Shown: positions 8,675 to 16,259 of the stretch, piece after piece
Layout of the letters: each line of letters opens with the position of its first letter
Numbering within the stretch: the first letter of the stretch is position 1
NCBI GenBank assembly: GCA_022826585.1
Contig: JAJDUR010000097.1
Span: 1-34,479, forward strand
Length of the DNA: 34,479 bases
Source: Dehalococcoidia bacterium
GTDB lineage: Bacteria > Chloroflexota > Dehalococcoidia > Tepidiformales > Tepidiformaceae
Direction: 5' to 3'
Position numbers and translations under genes: made by a program
The notes under the pieces: generated by a model
The model's database searches: none
Told to the model about the DNA's origin: nothing
What the model saw: only the letters and a program-made list of their open reading frames with translations

Positions 8675-8680
8675 AGCATA
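8675..8680 (-). promoter_or_regulatory. -10 element (TATGCT) for the NYN gene
   Basis: TATGCT on the minus strand, 9 bases before GTG 8665 and followed by CCCTACCCC with no Shine-Dalgarno sequence. It lies inside the longest possible frame, which is why I prefer the shorter start. A weak -35 match (CTGAAC) lies 17 bases upstream. Confidence 0.45.
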
Positions 8681-8705
8681 CACTCCCGCGACCCGAGGTT
8701 CAGCC

Positions 8706-9803
8706 CTACCCCCACTCCAGCGCGAGCTCGTCGCCGAAGAATGCCGCGAGCCGCTCCGCTTCCGCCTCCGCCCCCTGCCTCGGCCCGTCCGGAAGCGCCT
8801 CGAACGGCTCGACGCGCACGCTCAGCCGTCCCCCCTTCCGCTCGTGCGACCACACCCCCTCGATGCGTCCGTTGACCAGCAGCACCGGCGATATCCACCC
8901 CTGGGGCCGGTGGACGCGCGCCTTGTGGTCGGGGTCGAGGATGGCCGGGACGTCCCGCGCTGAGCCGATCACGTACGGGTCGAAGGCAGGGAGCAGCCGT
9001 ACCGCTCCCTGCGGCGCTGCCTTCGCGATCTCCTCGACCTCCCCGGCCAGCGCCCAGTGCGCTTCCCCCTCGACGTCGACCTCGACCGCCTCCTCGCCCA
9101 GCGCGCGGAAGGCGCGCGTCGCCTGCGCCGGACGGCGCGGCCCCCACCAGCGCGAGTACTCCGCCGCAGTCGCCGGACCGTAGGCGCGCAGGTACCGGCG
9201 CGTCACCTCCGCCACGGCTTCCTCCGCCGGCGGTCCCGGCCCGGCCTCGATCCACGACCCGGGACTGACGAACGTCACGCTCCTGCCGCGGTTCGGTCCG
9301 AAGCAGAGGCTCCCCTGGAACGAGGCCGGCTTCAGGTAGGCGCCCCAGCTGTCCCCCAGCTTCTCCCCCAGCGCCGGCGACCCCGAGGCCTCCGCCACCG
9401 CCGCCGCCAGCTCGTCGCGCGTCAGCCCCTCCCCGCCCAGCACCTCCCGCACCTTCGTCAGCAGCAGGTCGAGCTCCTCGCGCGTGATCTTGAAGCCTCG
9501 CAGCCAGCCGCCCTTCAGGTAGTGGTCGTACGTATCGAGGGCCGCCTGCCAGAGGCCGTACTCGGCGGCGGGCAGCAGGTGGAGCGTGCCCCGCATCGCC
9601 CACGTCTTCACCAGGCTGCGCCGCTCCCACAGCTCCTCCTCGAGCTCCCCGGGCCGCAGGCCGTCGACCCGCGCCCACGCCGCCAGCTCGGCGGCGGAGA
9701 GCACCTGCGCGTGCAGCCCTCCCACCTCCCCGACGACCGCCTGCAACTCCTCCCGCGGCCGCCGCGAGACAAGCTGCTGCCGCTCCATCCGCCAGGCGAG
9801 CAC
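8706..9803 (-). CDS. Winged helix DNA-binding domain protein (HTH_42; AlkZ/YcaQ DNA glycosylase superfamily)
   Basis: About 365 residues matching the HTH_42 superfamily over its full length, from W-R-M-E-R-Q-Q-L at the start to L-L-V-N-G-R-I-E-G-V-W and the C-terminal D-E-L-A-L-E-W. AlkZ and YcaQ of this superfamily are DNA glycosylases that excise bulky alkyl adducts and unhook interstrand crosslinks. Their catalytic hairpin carries Q-x-Q (AlkZ) or Q-x-D (YcaQ). The equivalent here reads G-L-H-A-Q-V-L-S, so the first Gln is His. The start is unclear: family members begin a few residues before the W-A-S-V-L-A-W stretch, but only GTG 9803 or ATG 9788 is available downstream of the preceding gene's stop at 9833. 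Repair of alkylated DNA is inferred, not shown. Confidence 0.82.
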   Translation of the reverse strand: MLAWRMERQQLVSRRPREELQAVVGEVGGLHAQVLSAAELAAWARVDGLRPGELEEELWERRSLVKTWAMRGTLHLLPAAEYGLWQAALDTYDHYLKGGWLRGFKITREELDLLLTKVREVLGGEGLTRDELAAAVAEASGSPALGEKLGDSWGAYLKPASFQGSLCFGPNRGRSVTFVSPGSWIEAGPGPPAEEAVAEVTRRYLRAYGPATAAEYSRWWGPRRPAQATRAFRALGEEAVEVDVEGEAHWALAGEVEEIAKAAPQGAVRLLPAFDPYVIGSARDVPAILDPDHKARVHRPQGWISPVLLVNGRIEGVWSHERKGGRLSVRVEPFEALPDGPRQGAEAEAERLAAFFGDELALEWG

Positions 9804-9832
9804 GCTCGCCCAGGTGACCCCGGCCTGCGCGC

Positions 9833-10945
9833 CTACTGGTCCGCTCCGAAGCGGGCCGGGTCGAACGGGGTCAGGTCGACCTCGCTGGTCTGGCCCTCGG
9901 TGATCAGCTCCGCCATCGCCTCGCCCGTCGCCAGGGAGAGGATGATCCCCTTGCGCCCGTGGCCCGTGGCGACGTACGCCCCCTGCCGCCCCGGCGCCGC
10001 CCCGATGAGGGGCAGCCCGTCGCCCGAGAGGGGCCTCAGGCAGGCGGTCTGGTTCACGACCCGCATCTCCCCGAGCCGGGACGTGAACCGCGCCAGCGTC
10101 GAGAGGATGGACTCCCGCGCCGCCGCCGAAGGCTCCGCGTCGAATCCCTCCTCCTCCTCCGTCGCCCCCACGTGCACGAGGCCCGTGGGCCGCGTCACGA
10201 CGTAGTGCCCGTGCATGTCGGAGAACCCGCCCGCCGGCGGCTCGACCGAAGGATCCAGGTGCACGATCTGCCCCTTCAGCGGCCGCACCGGTACCGGCAG
10301 GTCGAGCCAGGCCGCGGCCCGCATCGACCACGGACCCATGGCGAGGACCGTCGCCTCCGCCGTCACGACGCCGTCGCTCAGTTCGACGCCGTCCACGTAG
10401 TCCGCCCCGCCGACGAGCCCGACCGCGCGGCCCATGCGCAGGGAGGCGCCCATGCTCTTCGCGCTCTCGAGCAGGCGTTCGGTGAATTTGGCGGAGTCGA
10501 TCTGCGCGGTGGGCTGCGCGAGGGCGCCCGCGACCGGTTGGTCCAGCCAGGGGCAGCGCTCCGGGATGTCGGCCAGCGGGATCGGCTCGGCCTTCAGGTG
10601 CTCCGCCCTCGCGTGCAGGTCGGCCGCCTCGTCCTCGTCCATGGCGACCAGGCAGGTGGTGTACGGCGTGTAGTCGTAGGTGGCGGGCCCGTCCAGCAGC
10701 TCCGCCAGCGCCCCGTGGAGCGCCACGCTTCTCGCGAGCAGCGGCGGGAGCGCTCCCGTCTCGTCATCGTCGTGCGGCAGACCCGGCGAGAGCAGCCCCG
10801 CCGACTTGCCGCTGGCCCCGTGCGCGACCTCCGTGCCCTCGATGACGAGCGGCTCCAGCCCTCGCTGGGCGAGGAAGTACGCGATCGCGATGCCAATCAC
10901 GCCCCCGCCCACGATCGCGACATCGACATGCTGGTTCGGCGCCAT
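9833..10945 (-). CDS. FAD-dependent amino-acid oxidase (DAO/ThiO-like family)
   Basis: 370 residues. The N-terminal Rossmann motif V-G13-G-G-V-I-G18 with Glu at the end of the second strand (L-V-I-E-G-T) binds FAD. Further DAO-family features are S-G-K-S-A-G-L-L near residue 46, V-R-P-L-K-G-Q-I in the middle and the C-terminal A-T-G-H-G-R-K-G-I flavin loop. Members oxidise glycine, sarcosine, D-amino acids or similar secondary amines. No thiamine genes are nearby, so a ThiO role in thiazole synthesis is not supported by context. The ATG at 10945 follows GGGAAGG 9 bases upstream. The HTH_42 gene follows 29 bases after its stop and may share the transcript. The substrate cannot be told from sequence. 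Confidence 0.87.
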   Translation of the reverse strand: MAPNQHVDVAIVGGGVIGIAIAYFLAQRGLEPLVIEGTEVAHGASGKSAGLLSPGLPHDDDETGALPPLLARSVALHGALAELLDGPATYDYTPYTTCLVAMDEDEAADLHARAEHLKAEPIPLADIPERCPWLDQPVAGALAQPTAQIDSAKFTERLLESAKSMGASLRMGRAVGLVGGADYVDGVELSDGVVTAEATVLAMGPWSMRAAAWLDLPVPVRPLKGQIVHLDPSVEPPAGGFSDMHGHYVVTRPTGLVHVGATEEEEGFDAEPSAAARESILSTLARFTSRLGEMRVVNQTACLRPLSGDGLPLIGAAPGRQGAYVATGHGRKGIILSLATGEAMAELITEGQTSEVDLTPFDPARFGADQ

Positions 10946-11019
10946 CGCTCCCGCCCTTCCCGCGGCAGTCTGTCACGAGAGGCAGCCGGGCGACAGATTA
11001 GCGGGAGCCGGACACGAGA

Positions 11020-11047
11020 AGGAGCCGGGGTACGTACCCCGGCTCCT
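11020..11047 (-). terminator. 28-bp perfect palindrome downstream of the secreted repeat protein
   Basis: A perfect palindrome centred at 11033/11034 whose arms match for 14 bases with no spacer. On the minus strand it follows the stop codon of the 11079-11822 gene by about 30 bases and is followed by TTCTCGTGT, a weak T tract. A terminator for that gene is most likely; a protein-binding site is the alternative. Confidence 0.6.
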
Positions 11048-11078
11048 CCGATGCTGGTGCTTGGAGAGAGTGCTGGAT

Positions 11079-11822
11079 CTACTCCAGCTCGACCTCCACG
11101 ACCCTGTGGTCGCTAACGTTGAAGTTACCGGAGCGACTGACACCGGACATGTCGAGGTCGGTATTCCAGGTCGTCCAGTCTCCGCCCGCCGGGCGCGTGC
11201 TCAGGAAGAGGCGGGTGGGGTCAGATATCAACCGCCACACGGCAACCTGCACTGAGACGGTCGAACCGTCCGCCAGTTCGACCTCCACGACTCTGTGGTC
11301 GCTAACGTTGAAGTTGCCGGAGCGACTGACACCGGACATGTCGAGGTCGGTATTCCAGGTCGTCCAGTCTCCGCCCGCCGGACGCGTGCTCAGGAAGAGG
11401 CGGGTGGGGTCAGAAATCAACCGCCACACTGCAACCTGAACGGTTGCCGTCGGCGGCCCGAGCGTCAGGTTCAGTCGCCCAACCTGTGAGTGGGTCCCTC
11501 TCTCGACCGCCCACTGTCCGCCGATCCGGAATCGCACCTCTGACGATCCACTGCCACAGCCTTCCCTTCCGCCGGGCATGCTGCCCTTGTACACCGTCGC
11601 AAAGTATGTGCCGTTGTCACCTGTAGCTCCCATATGCGTGCAGTCGGTGTCTCCGACATACCCTTCCACGGGCAGTCCCCCCGCTACCGGGTTTCCATCG
11701 GCATCTGTCACGGTGCCTTGGAAGACGGTTGGGGGGCTGGGCTGCGCGGAGGCGACGCTGATGATGGAGAGGGTCATCGCCGCGGCCAGCGCCGCGATGA
11801 TCCAGGGCTTAAGTCGATTCAT
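11079..11822 (-). CDS. Secreted protein with a perfectly duplicated 55-residue domain
   Basis: 247 residues. The N-terminal signal peptide is hydrophobic and ends A-S-A26 before Q27. Residues about 32-125 look like a carboxypeptidase-regulatory or transthyretin-like beta domain (F-Q-G-T-V-T-D-A-D-G-N-P-V-A-G). Two identical 55-residue units follow (about 129-183 and 192-246), each containing V-A-V-W-R-L-I-S-D, R-P-A-G-G-D-W-T-T-W-N and N-F-N-V-S-D-H-R-V-V, separated by A-D-G-S-T-V-S. I do not recognise the unit; it may be a small beta domain of a surface or adhesion protein. No sorting motif or anchor is seen. The ATG at 11822 follows a weak GGAG, and a TAATCT hexamer lies upstream within the end of ctaB. 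Confidence 0.8.
   Translation of the reverse strand: MNRLKPWIIAALAAAMTLSIISVASAQPSPPTVFQGTVTDADGNPVAGGLPVEGYVGDTDCTHMGATGDNGTYFATVYKGSMPGGREGCGSGSSEVRFRIGGQWAVERGTHSQVGRLNLTLGPPTATVQVAVWRLISDPTRLFLSTRPAGGDWTTWNTDLDMSGVSRSGNFNVSDHRVVEVELADGSTVSVQVAVWRLISDPTRLFLSTRPAGGDWTTWNTDLDMSGVSRSGNFNVSDHRVVEVELE
11085..11249 (-). repeat. 165-bp tandem repeat, C-terminal copy
   Basis: Matches 11274-11438 with 6 differences in 165 bases and a period of 189 bases. All six differences are synonymous, so the two encoded 55-residue units are identical. On the minus strand this is the second copy and ends just before the stop codon. Confidence 0.9.
11274..11438 (-). repeat. 165-bp tandem repeat, N-terminal copy
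   Basis: Partner of 11085-11249. The copies are separated by 24 bases encoding A-D-G-S-T-V-S and one partial flank. The sequence before this copy shows no third copy. Confidence 0.9.
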
Positions 11823-11863
11823 AGGGTGGTCCGCTCCTGCGTGAGTTTGGCCGCCACGTCCGT

Positions 11864-11869
11864 AGATTA
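11864..11869 (-). promoter_or_regulatory. Possible -10 (TAATCT) for the secreted repeat protein
   Basis: TAATCT on the minus strand, 41 bases before the ATG at 11822 and overlapping the ctaB stop codon. This would allow the secreted protein to be transcribed apart from ctaA-ctaB. Confidence 0.35.
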
Positions 11870-12772
11870 CCCGAGGATAGCCACGTCAGTGGCCATAACA
11901 ATGAAGATCGCGGCAAGATACGCGAGCGAATACGTATAGAGACGCATCGAGGGCACCCGCTCCGGCCAGCGCCACAGCCCGAACGCCACCGCCACGAAGC
12001 CCAGGCCCGCCACCCCCGCCGCGACCCCGTACACCCACCCGACCGCGCCCGTCAGCATCAGTGACAGCGTGATCGGAACCAGCACGATCGAGTAGGCGAG
12101 GATCTGCCGCCGCGTCGAGACCTCCCCGGCCTCGACCGGGAGCATCGGCACGTTCGCCTTGCGGTAGTCCGGGGCCATGCGCAGGGCCAGCGCCCAGAAG
12201 TGCGGCGGCGTCCAGAAGAAGATGATCGTGAACATGATGACCGGCGCCCAGGCCAGGTCGCCGGTCACGGCCGCCCAGCCCACCATCGGCGGGAACGCGC
12301 CCGCCGCGCCCCCGATCACGATGTTCTGGGAGGAACGGCGCTTCAGCCACACCGTGTAGATAAACACGTAGAACAGGAAGGCCGCGCCCGCCAGCCCCGC
12401 CGCCAGCAGGTTCGTCGTCGCCCAGAGGAAGGCGAAGGCGCCCACGCCCAGCCCGGCGCCGAACAGGAGCGCGTTCAGGGGAGGGATCTCGCCCTTCACG
12501 AGCGGGCGCGATTGCGTGCGCTGCATGAGCGCGTCGATGTCGCGGTCGTACCAGCAGTTGACGGCGTTCGCCCCCGCCGCCGAGGCCGCCCCGCCCACGA
12601 GCGTCGCGATCACGAGCGCGGTCGAGGGCCAGCCCCCTTCCGCCACCACCATCGCCGGAACCGTCGTGGCCAGCAGGAGCAGGATGATGCGCGGCTTCGT
12701 GATGGCGACGTAGCTGCGGATCGTCGCCGTCCAGCGCCCCGTGTCGCGCAAGGCGAGCGCCAGCGCCGTCAT
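11867..12772 (-). CDS. ctaB: Protoheme IX farnesyltransferase (heme O synthase)
   Basis: 301-residue UbiA-family membrane prenyltransferase that adds a farnesyl group to heme B to make heme O, the first step to heme A for cytochrome oxidase. Both Asp-rich prenyl-diphosphate sites are visible: N-A-V-N-C-W-Y-D-R-D-I-D-A-L-M with R-T-x-x-R-P-L, and M-A-P-D-Y-R-K-A-N-V-P-M-L-P. About eight to nine hydrophobic helices and the usual length. The start at ATG 12772 overlaps the ctaA stop in an ATGA tetranucleotide (12769-12772), so translation is probably coupled. An upstream extension in frame is only antisense-like ctaA sequence and was dropped. Confidence 0.95.
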   Translation of the reverse strand: MTALALALRDTGRWTATIRSYVAITKPRIILLLLATTVPAMVVAEGGWPSTALVIATLVGGAASAAGANAVNCWYDRDIDALMQRTQSRPLVKGEIPPLNALLFGAGLGVGAFAFLWATTNLLAAGLAGAAFLFYVFIYTVWLKRRSSQNIVIGGAAGAFPPMVGWAAVTGDLAWAPVIMFTIIFFWTPPHFWALALRMAPDYRKANVPMLPVEAGEVSTRRQILAYSIVLVPITLSLMLTGAVGWVYGVAAGVAGLGFVAVAFGLWRWPERVPSMRLYTYSLAYLAAIFIVMATDVAILG

Positions 12773-13704
12773 GCGGGAGCCTCCGCTCGCGGGAGCGGGG
12801 CGCCCTCGCGCGAAACCGCCTGCGCGGATACTCCGAGGAGTGCGGCTGCCGACAGAGTGAGCCACAGCAGGGAGGCTAGCACGGTATGCGTTACGGTGAG
12901 CGCGTCGGGGAACGTGTGCAGCACGTTGAGGGCGCCCACCGCCACCTGCAACAGGTAGATGAGTCCCGCTGTGGAGGCTGCGTGCATCCCCCATCGAAGC
13001 GTCCGGCGCTCACGCCAGGCGGCCGCCGCCATCCAGGCCAGCGGCACGACCAGCAGGGCCGCCAGGTAGCGGTGCGTCATGTGCGTGATCTGCTGGTCGT
13101 CGGCGCCGGGGAAAACGCCGCCGTTGCAGGTGGGCCACCCCTCGCAGGCCGTTGAACCGCCGCTCTCGCCGAGATAGCCGCCCATCCACACCACCGCCGC
13201 AAACAGCACCAGCGTGGCCGCCGCCCGCAGGCCCAGGCGCCGCGCCGCCGCCCGCTCGCCCGGGGGCGCTCCGCCCCGCAGCTCGTTGAACATGCTCAGG
13301 GTGGTCGCCGCCATCACCGTCAGGATCGCCATGGCCAGCAGCAGGTGCGTCGCCACGATCTCGGGGGGCAGCTCCTCCCAGACCGTGATCGCGCCCAGCA
13401 GCCCCTGGATCCCCACCAGCGGGACCGCTGCCAGGGCGGGCCAGAGGACCGCCGGCGTCCCCCGGAAGTGTCGCCAGGCGAGCACGGCCGTCGCGATCAC
13501 GAGGATCCCCACCAGCGCCGCCACGAAGCGGTGCGTCGATTCGATCAGCGCCTCCTGCTCGTGCGGCGGCACGATGCCGCCGTGGCAGGTGGGCCAGTCG
13601 GGACAGCCCAGCCCCGATCCCGTCGCGCGCACGTACACCCCGACCCCGACGAGGATCACGGTGGCGATAACGGTGACGAAGGCGAGATTGCGGGCGGCTC
13701 TCAT
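12769..13704 (-). CDS. ctaA: Heme A synthase, COX15/CtaA family
   Basis: 311 residues, eight predicted helices in two homologous four-helix halves. Each half has the expected His ligands: E-S-T-H-R and A-T-H-L-L in the first, H-M-T-H-R-Y and V-T-H-T-V in the second. Each also has a Cys-pair loop (G-C-P-D-W-P-T-C and A-C-E-G-W-P-T-C), as in the CtaA group with paired Cys. The enzyme oxidises the C8 methyl of heme O to give heme A. With ctaB overlapping it, the pair is a complete heme A operon and implies an aa3-type oxidase encoded elsewhere. It is divergent from cobB across 84 bases. Confidence 0.95.
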   Translation of the reverse strand: MRAARNLAFVTVIATVILVGVGVYVRATGSGLGCPDWPTCHGGIVPPHEQEALIESTHRFVAALVGILVIATAVLAWRHFRGTPAVLWPALAAVPLVGIQGLLGAITVWEELPPEIVATHLLLAMAILTVMAATTLSMFNELRGGAPPGERAAARRLGLRAAATLVLFAAVVWMGGYLGESGGSTACEGWPTCNGGVFPGADDQQITHMTHRYLAALLVVPLAWMAAAAWRERRTLRWGMHAASTAGLIYLLQVAVGALNVLHTFPDALTVTHTVLASLLWLTLSAAALLGVSAQAVSREGAPLPRAEAPA

Positions 13705-13739
13705 CGACTCGGAAGGCGCCCGTGCAGGCGCCGTCCTTC

Positions 13740-13745
13740 AGCGTA
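13740..13745 (-). promoter_or_regulatory. Possible -10 (TACGCT) for ctaA-ctaB
   Basis: TACGCT on the minus strand, 35 bases before the ctaA ATG at 13704, within the 84-base divergent region shared with cobB. No -35 box is recognisable. Confidence 0.3.
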
Positions 13746-13776
13746 CGGGGCGATCCCGGGAGGCGCCAGATTCGGG

Positions 13777-13782
13777 TAAGGT
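13777..13782 (+). promoter_or_regulatory. -10 element (TAAGGT) for a probable leaderless cobB transcript
   Basis: TAAGGT, then CGCGCC, then the ATG at 13789. A 6-base interval puts the start codon at the expected +1. There is no Shine-Dalgarno sequence at the usual distance. Confidence 0.4.
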
Positions 13783-13788
13783 CGCGCC

Positions 13789-14547
13789 ATGAGCGATGCC
13801 GACATCGACGACGTCGCGTCCTGGCTGCGCGAGGCCGCCTCCGTCGCGATCCTGACCGGCGCAGGCATCTCCACCGAGTCCGGCATCCCCGACTTCCGCG
13901 GTCCCGACGGCGTCTGGACGAAGAACCCCGAGGCCGAGCGCACCGCCACCATCCAGCACTACGTCGCCAACCGCGATCACCGAGTCCGCTCCTGGGCGAA
14001 CCGCGCCGGCAGCCCCATGCACAACGCCGAGCCGAACGCGGGCCACTTCGCCCTCACCGCCCTCGAGGGCAAGGGCAAGCTCGACACGCTCGTCACCCAG
14101 AACATCGACGGCCTGCACCACGCCGCCGGGACCTCGGCCGAGCGCATCGTCGAGATCCACGGCACCGTGCGCGACTACGCCTGCCTCGACTGCTCCGATC
14201 GCGGCCCCATCGAGGTCGTCCTTGAACGCGTGCGCGAGGGCGATGAGGACCCCCACTGCCGGTCCTGCGGCGGGCTCCTCAAGTCGGCGACCATCTCCTT
14301 CGGCCAGGCGCTCATCGCCGAGGACCTCGAACGCGCCCAGCTCGCCGCTGCCAACTGCGACCTCTTCCTCGCCATCGGCACCTCGCTCACCGTCTACCCG
14401 GTGGCCGCGCTGCCCGAGATTGCGCTGCAGTGCGGCGCCCGGCTCGTCATCCTGAACGCGCAGGAGACGCCCTACGACCCCGCCGCCTCCGCCATCCTGC
14501 GCGGCGGCATCGGCGAGGTACTCCCCGCTATTGTCGAGCGCGTCTAG
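13789..14547 (+). CDS. cobB: NAD-dependent protein deacylase, sirtuin (Sir2/CobB)
   Basis: 252 residues with a complete sirtuin core: NAD-binding G24-A-G-I-S and P-D-F-R-G38, Q104-N-I-D107, catalytic H124 in I-H-G-T, and a four-Cys zinc site (C132, C135, C157, C160). G-T-S-L-T-V-Y-P-V-A near the C-terminus contacts NAD. It removes acyl groups from lysines using NAD; bacterial targets include acyl-CoA synthetases, which would fit the CoA-centred metabolism nearby. I do not see the paired Tyr/Arg signature of desuccinylases clearly enough to assign acyl preference. Its stop codon shares the palindrome CTAG (14544-14547) with the stop of the convergent nitroreductase gene. Confidence 0.93.
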   Translation: MSDADIDDVASWLREAASVAILTGAGISTESGIPDFRGPDGVWTKNPEAERTATIQHYVANRDHRVRSWANRAGSPMHNAEPNAGHFALTALEGKGKLDTLVTQNIDGLHHAAGTSAERIVEIHGTVRDYACLDCSDRGPIEVVLERVREGDEDPHCRSCGGLLKSATISFGQALIAEDLERAQLAAANCDLFLAIGTSLTVYPVAALPEIALQCGARLVILNAQETPYDPAASAILRGGIGEVLPAIVERV

Positions 14548-15251
14548 CGGCCCGAGGGCGGCGCCTCGCGCTGCTCGCCCCAGCGGTCCCAGTGCACCAC
14601 CTCGCCCAGGGGCTTGCGCCGCGCCTGCGAGAAGCGCCCCTTCTCCAGGTAGCCCAGCGGGATCAGGCACATGACGAACGCGTTCTCCGGCAGCCCCAGC
14701 AGCTCGTTGATGCCCGACTCCTCGTCCAGGGTCCACGTCATCACGCTGCCGATGTCGAACGCCCGCGCCGCCAGCATCATGTTCTGCACCGCGCCGTAGA
14801 TGGAGCCCGCGAGCCCCGCCCCCGAGCGCCGCGTGTTGTCGTCCATGCGGGCCGCCGTCTGCATGACCGGCGCGACGATCACCGGCGTCTCGGCGTAGTG
14901 CTCGGCGAGGTGCACCACCCCCCGCCGGTTGCGCACGTCGATCCCGATTTCGCCCTCTTCGATCGCCCCCCGCGTGATGCGCGCCGTCCCCAGCTCCTCG
15001 TCGCTCACGCGCTCGTACCCGTAGGCCGCCATGATGCGTTCCGAATAGACCTTCGCGATCTCCCGCTTCGTCGCCTCGTCCCGGATCACGACCCAGCCCC
15101 AGCCCTGCTGGTTGCCGCCCGTCGGCCCGCGGATGGCCGCGTCGAGGATCTGCCAGATCACGTCCTCCGGGATGGGGTCCGGCTTCAGGTAGCGCTGCGC
15201 GCGCGTCGTGTGGATCGCATCGAGCACGTCGAGGGGTTCGCGGTCGGACAT
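14544..15251 (-). CDS. Nitroreductase family protein (FMN-dependent)
   Basis: 235 residues. The N-terminal T-T-R-A-Q-R-Y-L and R-G-P-T-G-G-N-Q-Q FMN-binding stretch, then A-G-S-I-Y-G-A-V-Q-N-M-M-L-A-A-R and L-G-Y-L at the end, are typical of the nitroreductase fold. Members use NAD(P)H to reduce nitro groups, quinones, enones or flavins; the natural substrate is unknown. The start at ATG 15251 has AGGAGG just 4 bases upstream; a further in-frame ATG at 15266 would put that ribosome site inside the coding region. It is divergent from the LLM gene at 15350. Confidence 0.9.
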   Translation of the reverse strand: MSDREPLDVLDAIHTTRAQRYLKPDPIPEDVIWQILDAAIRGPTGGNQQGWGWVVIRDEATKREIAKVYSERIMAAYGYERVSDEELGTARITRGAIEEGEIGIDVRNRRGVVHLAEHYAETPVIVAPVMQTAARMDDNTRRSGAGLAGSIYGAVQNMMLAARAFDIGSVMTWTLDEESGINELLGLPENAFVMCLIPLGYLEKGRFSQARRKPLGEVVHWDRWGEQREAPPSGR

Positions 15252-15283
15252 GTCGCCTCCTGGCATGGCTGTTCGCCGCCGCG

Positions 15284-15289
15284 AGTCTA
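15284..15289 (-). promoter_or_regulatory. -10 element (TAGACT) for the nitroreductase gene
   Basis: TAGACT on the minus strand, 32 bases before the ATG at 15251. It sits 23 bases from the opposing TATCAT of the LLM gene, so the two promoters are back to back and cannot easily be occupied together. Confidence 0.4.
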
Positions 15290-15312
15290 CCTGCCCGGGA
15301 GCATGGGCCGCG

Positions 15313-15318
15313 TATCAT
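15313..15318 (+). promoter_or_regulatory. -10 element (TATCAT) for the LLM oxidoreductase gene
   Basis: TATCAT preceded by CGCG and followed by CCCGCC, 31 bases before the ATG at 15350. The ribosome site GAGGGAGG (15336-15343) lies between. Confidence 0.4.
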
Positions 15319-15349
15319 CCCGCCCGACCCGCAACGAGGGAGGCTGGCG

Positions 15350-16219
15350 ATGAAGATCGGGCTCTACGGCATCAACCTTGGGGTGCTCGCCCAGCGCGAG
15401 GCCATGCTCCGCGTGGCCCGCGCCGCCGAGGCCGCCAACTTCGAGTCGCTCTGGACCGGCGAGCACGTCGTCTTCGTCGACCCCCAGCAGCCGCCCTCCC
15501 CCCTCGTTCCCGACACGCCCCTCGCCGATACCGTCGCGACGCTCGCCTTCCTCGCCGGCGCCACCGAGCGCGTGCGCCTCGCCAGCGGCATCCTCCTCCT
15601 CCCCCAGCGCAACCCCGTCGTGCTCGCCAAGGAGCTCGCCGGCATCGATGTCCTCTCCGGCGGACGCCTCATCCTCGGCGTGGGCGTCGGGTCCGTAGAG
15701 GGCGAGTTCGAGGCCATCGGCGTGCCCTTCCGCGAGCGCGGCGCGCGCACGTCCGAGCACATTGAGGTCATCCGCACGCTCTGGACGCAGGAGCAACCGG
15801 CCTTCGAGGGGCGCTTCACCACGTTGTCCGGCATCCAGTCGCGCCCCCTCCCCGTCCAGCAGCCCCACCCGCCCGTCGTGATCGGCGGCTACTCGCCCGC
15901 CGCGATGCGCCGCACCATCACCCAGGGCGACGGCTGGTACGGCTTCATGCTCGACGTCGACGGCGCCGCCGACGCTGTCCGCAATCTCGAGCAGACGGCG
16001 GGCGAGGTCGAGCGCCCCGAGCACCTCGGGCCGCTCGAGATATCGATCACGCCGCGCGGCCGCCTCGACCCAGAGACGGTCGAGCGCTTCGCCGAGGCTG
16101 GCGTGCACCGCCTGGTCCCCATGCCCCGCCACCTCATGCTCCCCACCGACACCCCCGACGCCATCCGCGACGACGTCGTGGCGTTCGTCGAGAGCACGGC
16201 GGAGTCGCTACGGCTGTAG
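15350..16219 (+). CDS. LLM-class (luciferase-like) flavin/F420-dependent oxidoreductase
   Basis: 289-residue TIM-barrel of the luciferase-like monooxygenase superfamily. Recognisable segments are E-S-L-W-T-G-E-H-V near residue 35, V-R-L-A-S-G-I-L-L-L-P-Q-R-N-P-V-V-L-A-K, G-R-L-I-L-G-V-G-V-G, R-G-A-R-T-S-E-H-I and P-P-V-V-I-G-G-Y. Members use F420 or FMN; the pattern is closest to TIGR03619-type F420-dependent proteins, but the cofactor is not proven. Start ATG 15350 has GAGGGAGG 6 bases upstream. A second member of the family is at 22012-22854. The substrate is unknown. Confidence 0.9.
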   Translation: MKIGLYGINLGVLAQREAMLRVARAAEAANFESLWTGEHVVFVDPQQPPSPLVPDTPLADTVATLAFLAGATERVRLASGILLLPQRNPVVLAKELAGIDVLSGGRLILGVGVGSVEGEFEAIGVPFRERGARTSEHIEVIRTLWTQEQPAFEGRFTTLSGIQSRPLPVQQPHPPVVIGGYSPAAMRRTITQGDGWYGFMLDVDGAADAVRNLEQTAGEVERPEHLGPLEISITPRGRLDPETVERFAEAGVHRLVPMPRHLMLPTDTPDAIRDDVVAFVESTAESLRL

Positions 16220-16225
16220 TCAGGC

Positions 16226-16255
16226 TTGTGCACTGTACCGGTACGCAGTACAGTG
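16226..16255 (+). promoter_or_regulatory. Promoter with overlapping palindromic operator of the HigBA-type operon
   Basis: A -35 box TTGTGC (16226-16231), a 17-base spacer and a -10 box TACAGT (16249-16254), with GTG 16260 five bases later. The inverted repeat CACTGTAC (16231-16238)/GTACAGTG (16248-16255) covers the spacer and the -10 box. A second perfect palindrome, GTACCGGTAC (16235-16244), is nested in it, giving three GTAC cores at 16235, 16241 and 16248. This is the expected place for binding by the HTH antitoxin. Confidence 0.75.
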
Positions 16256-16259
16256 GGCC

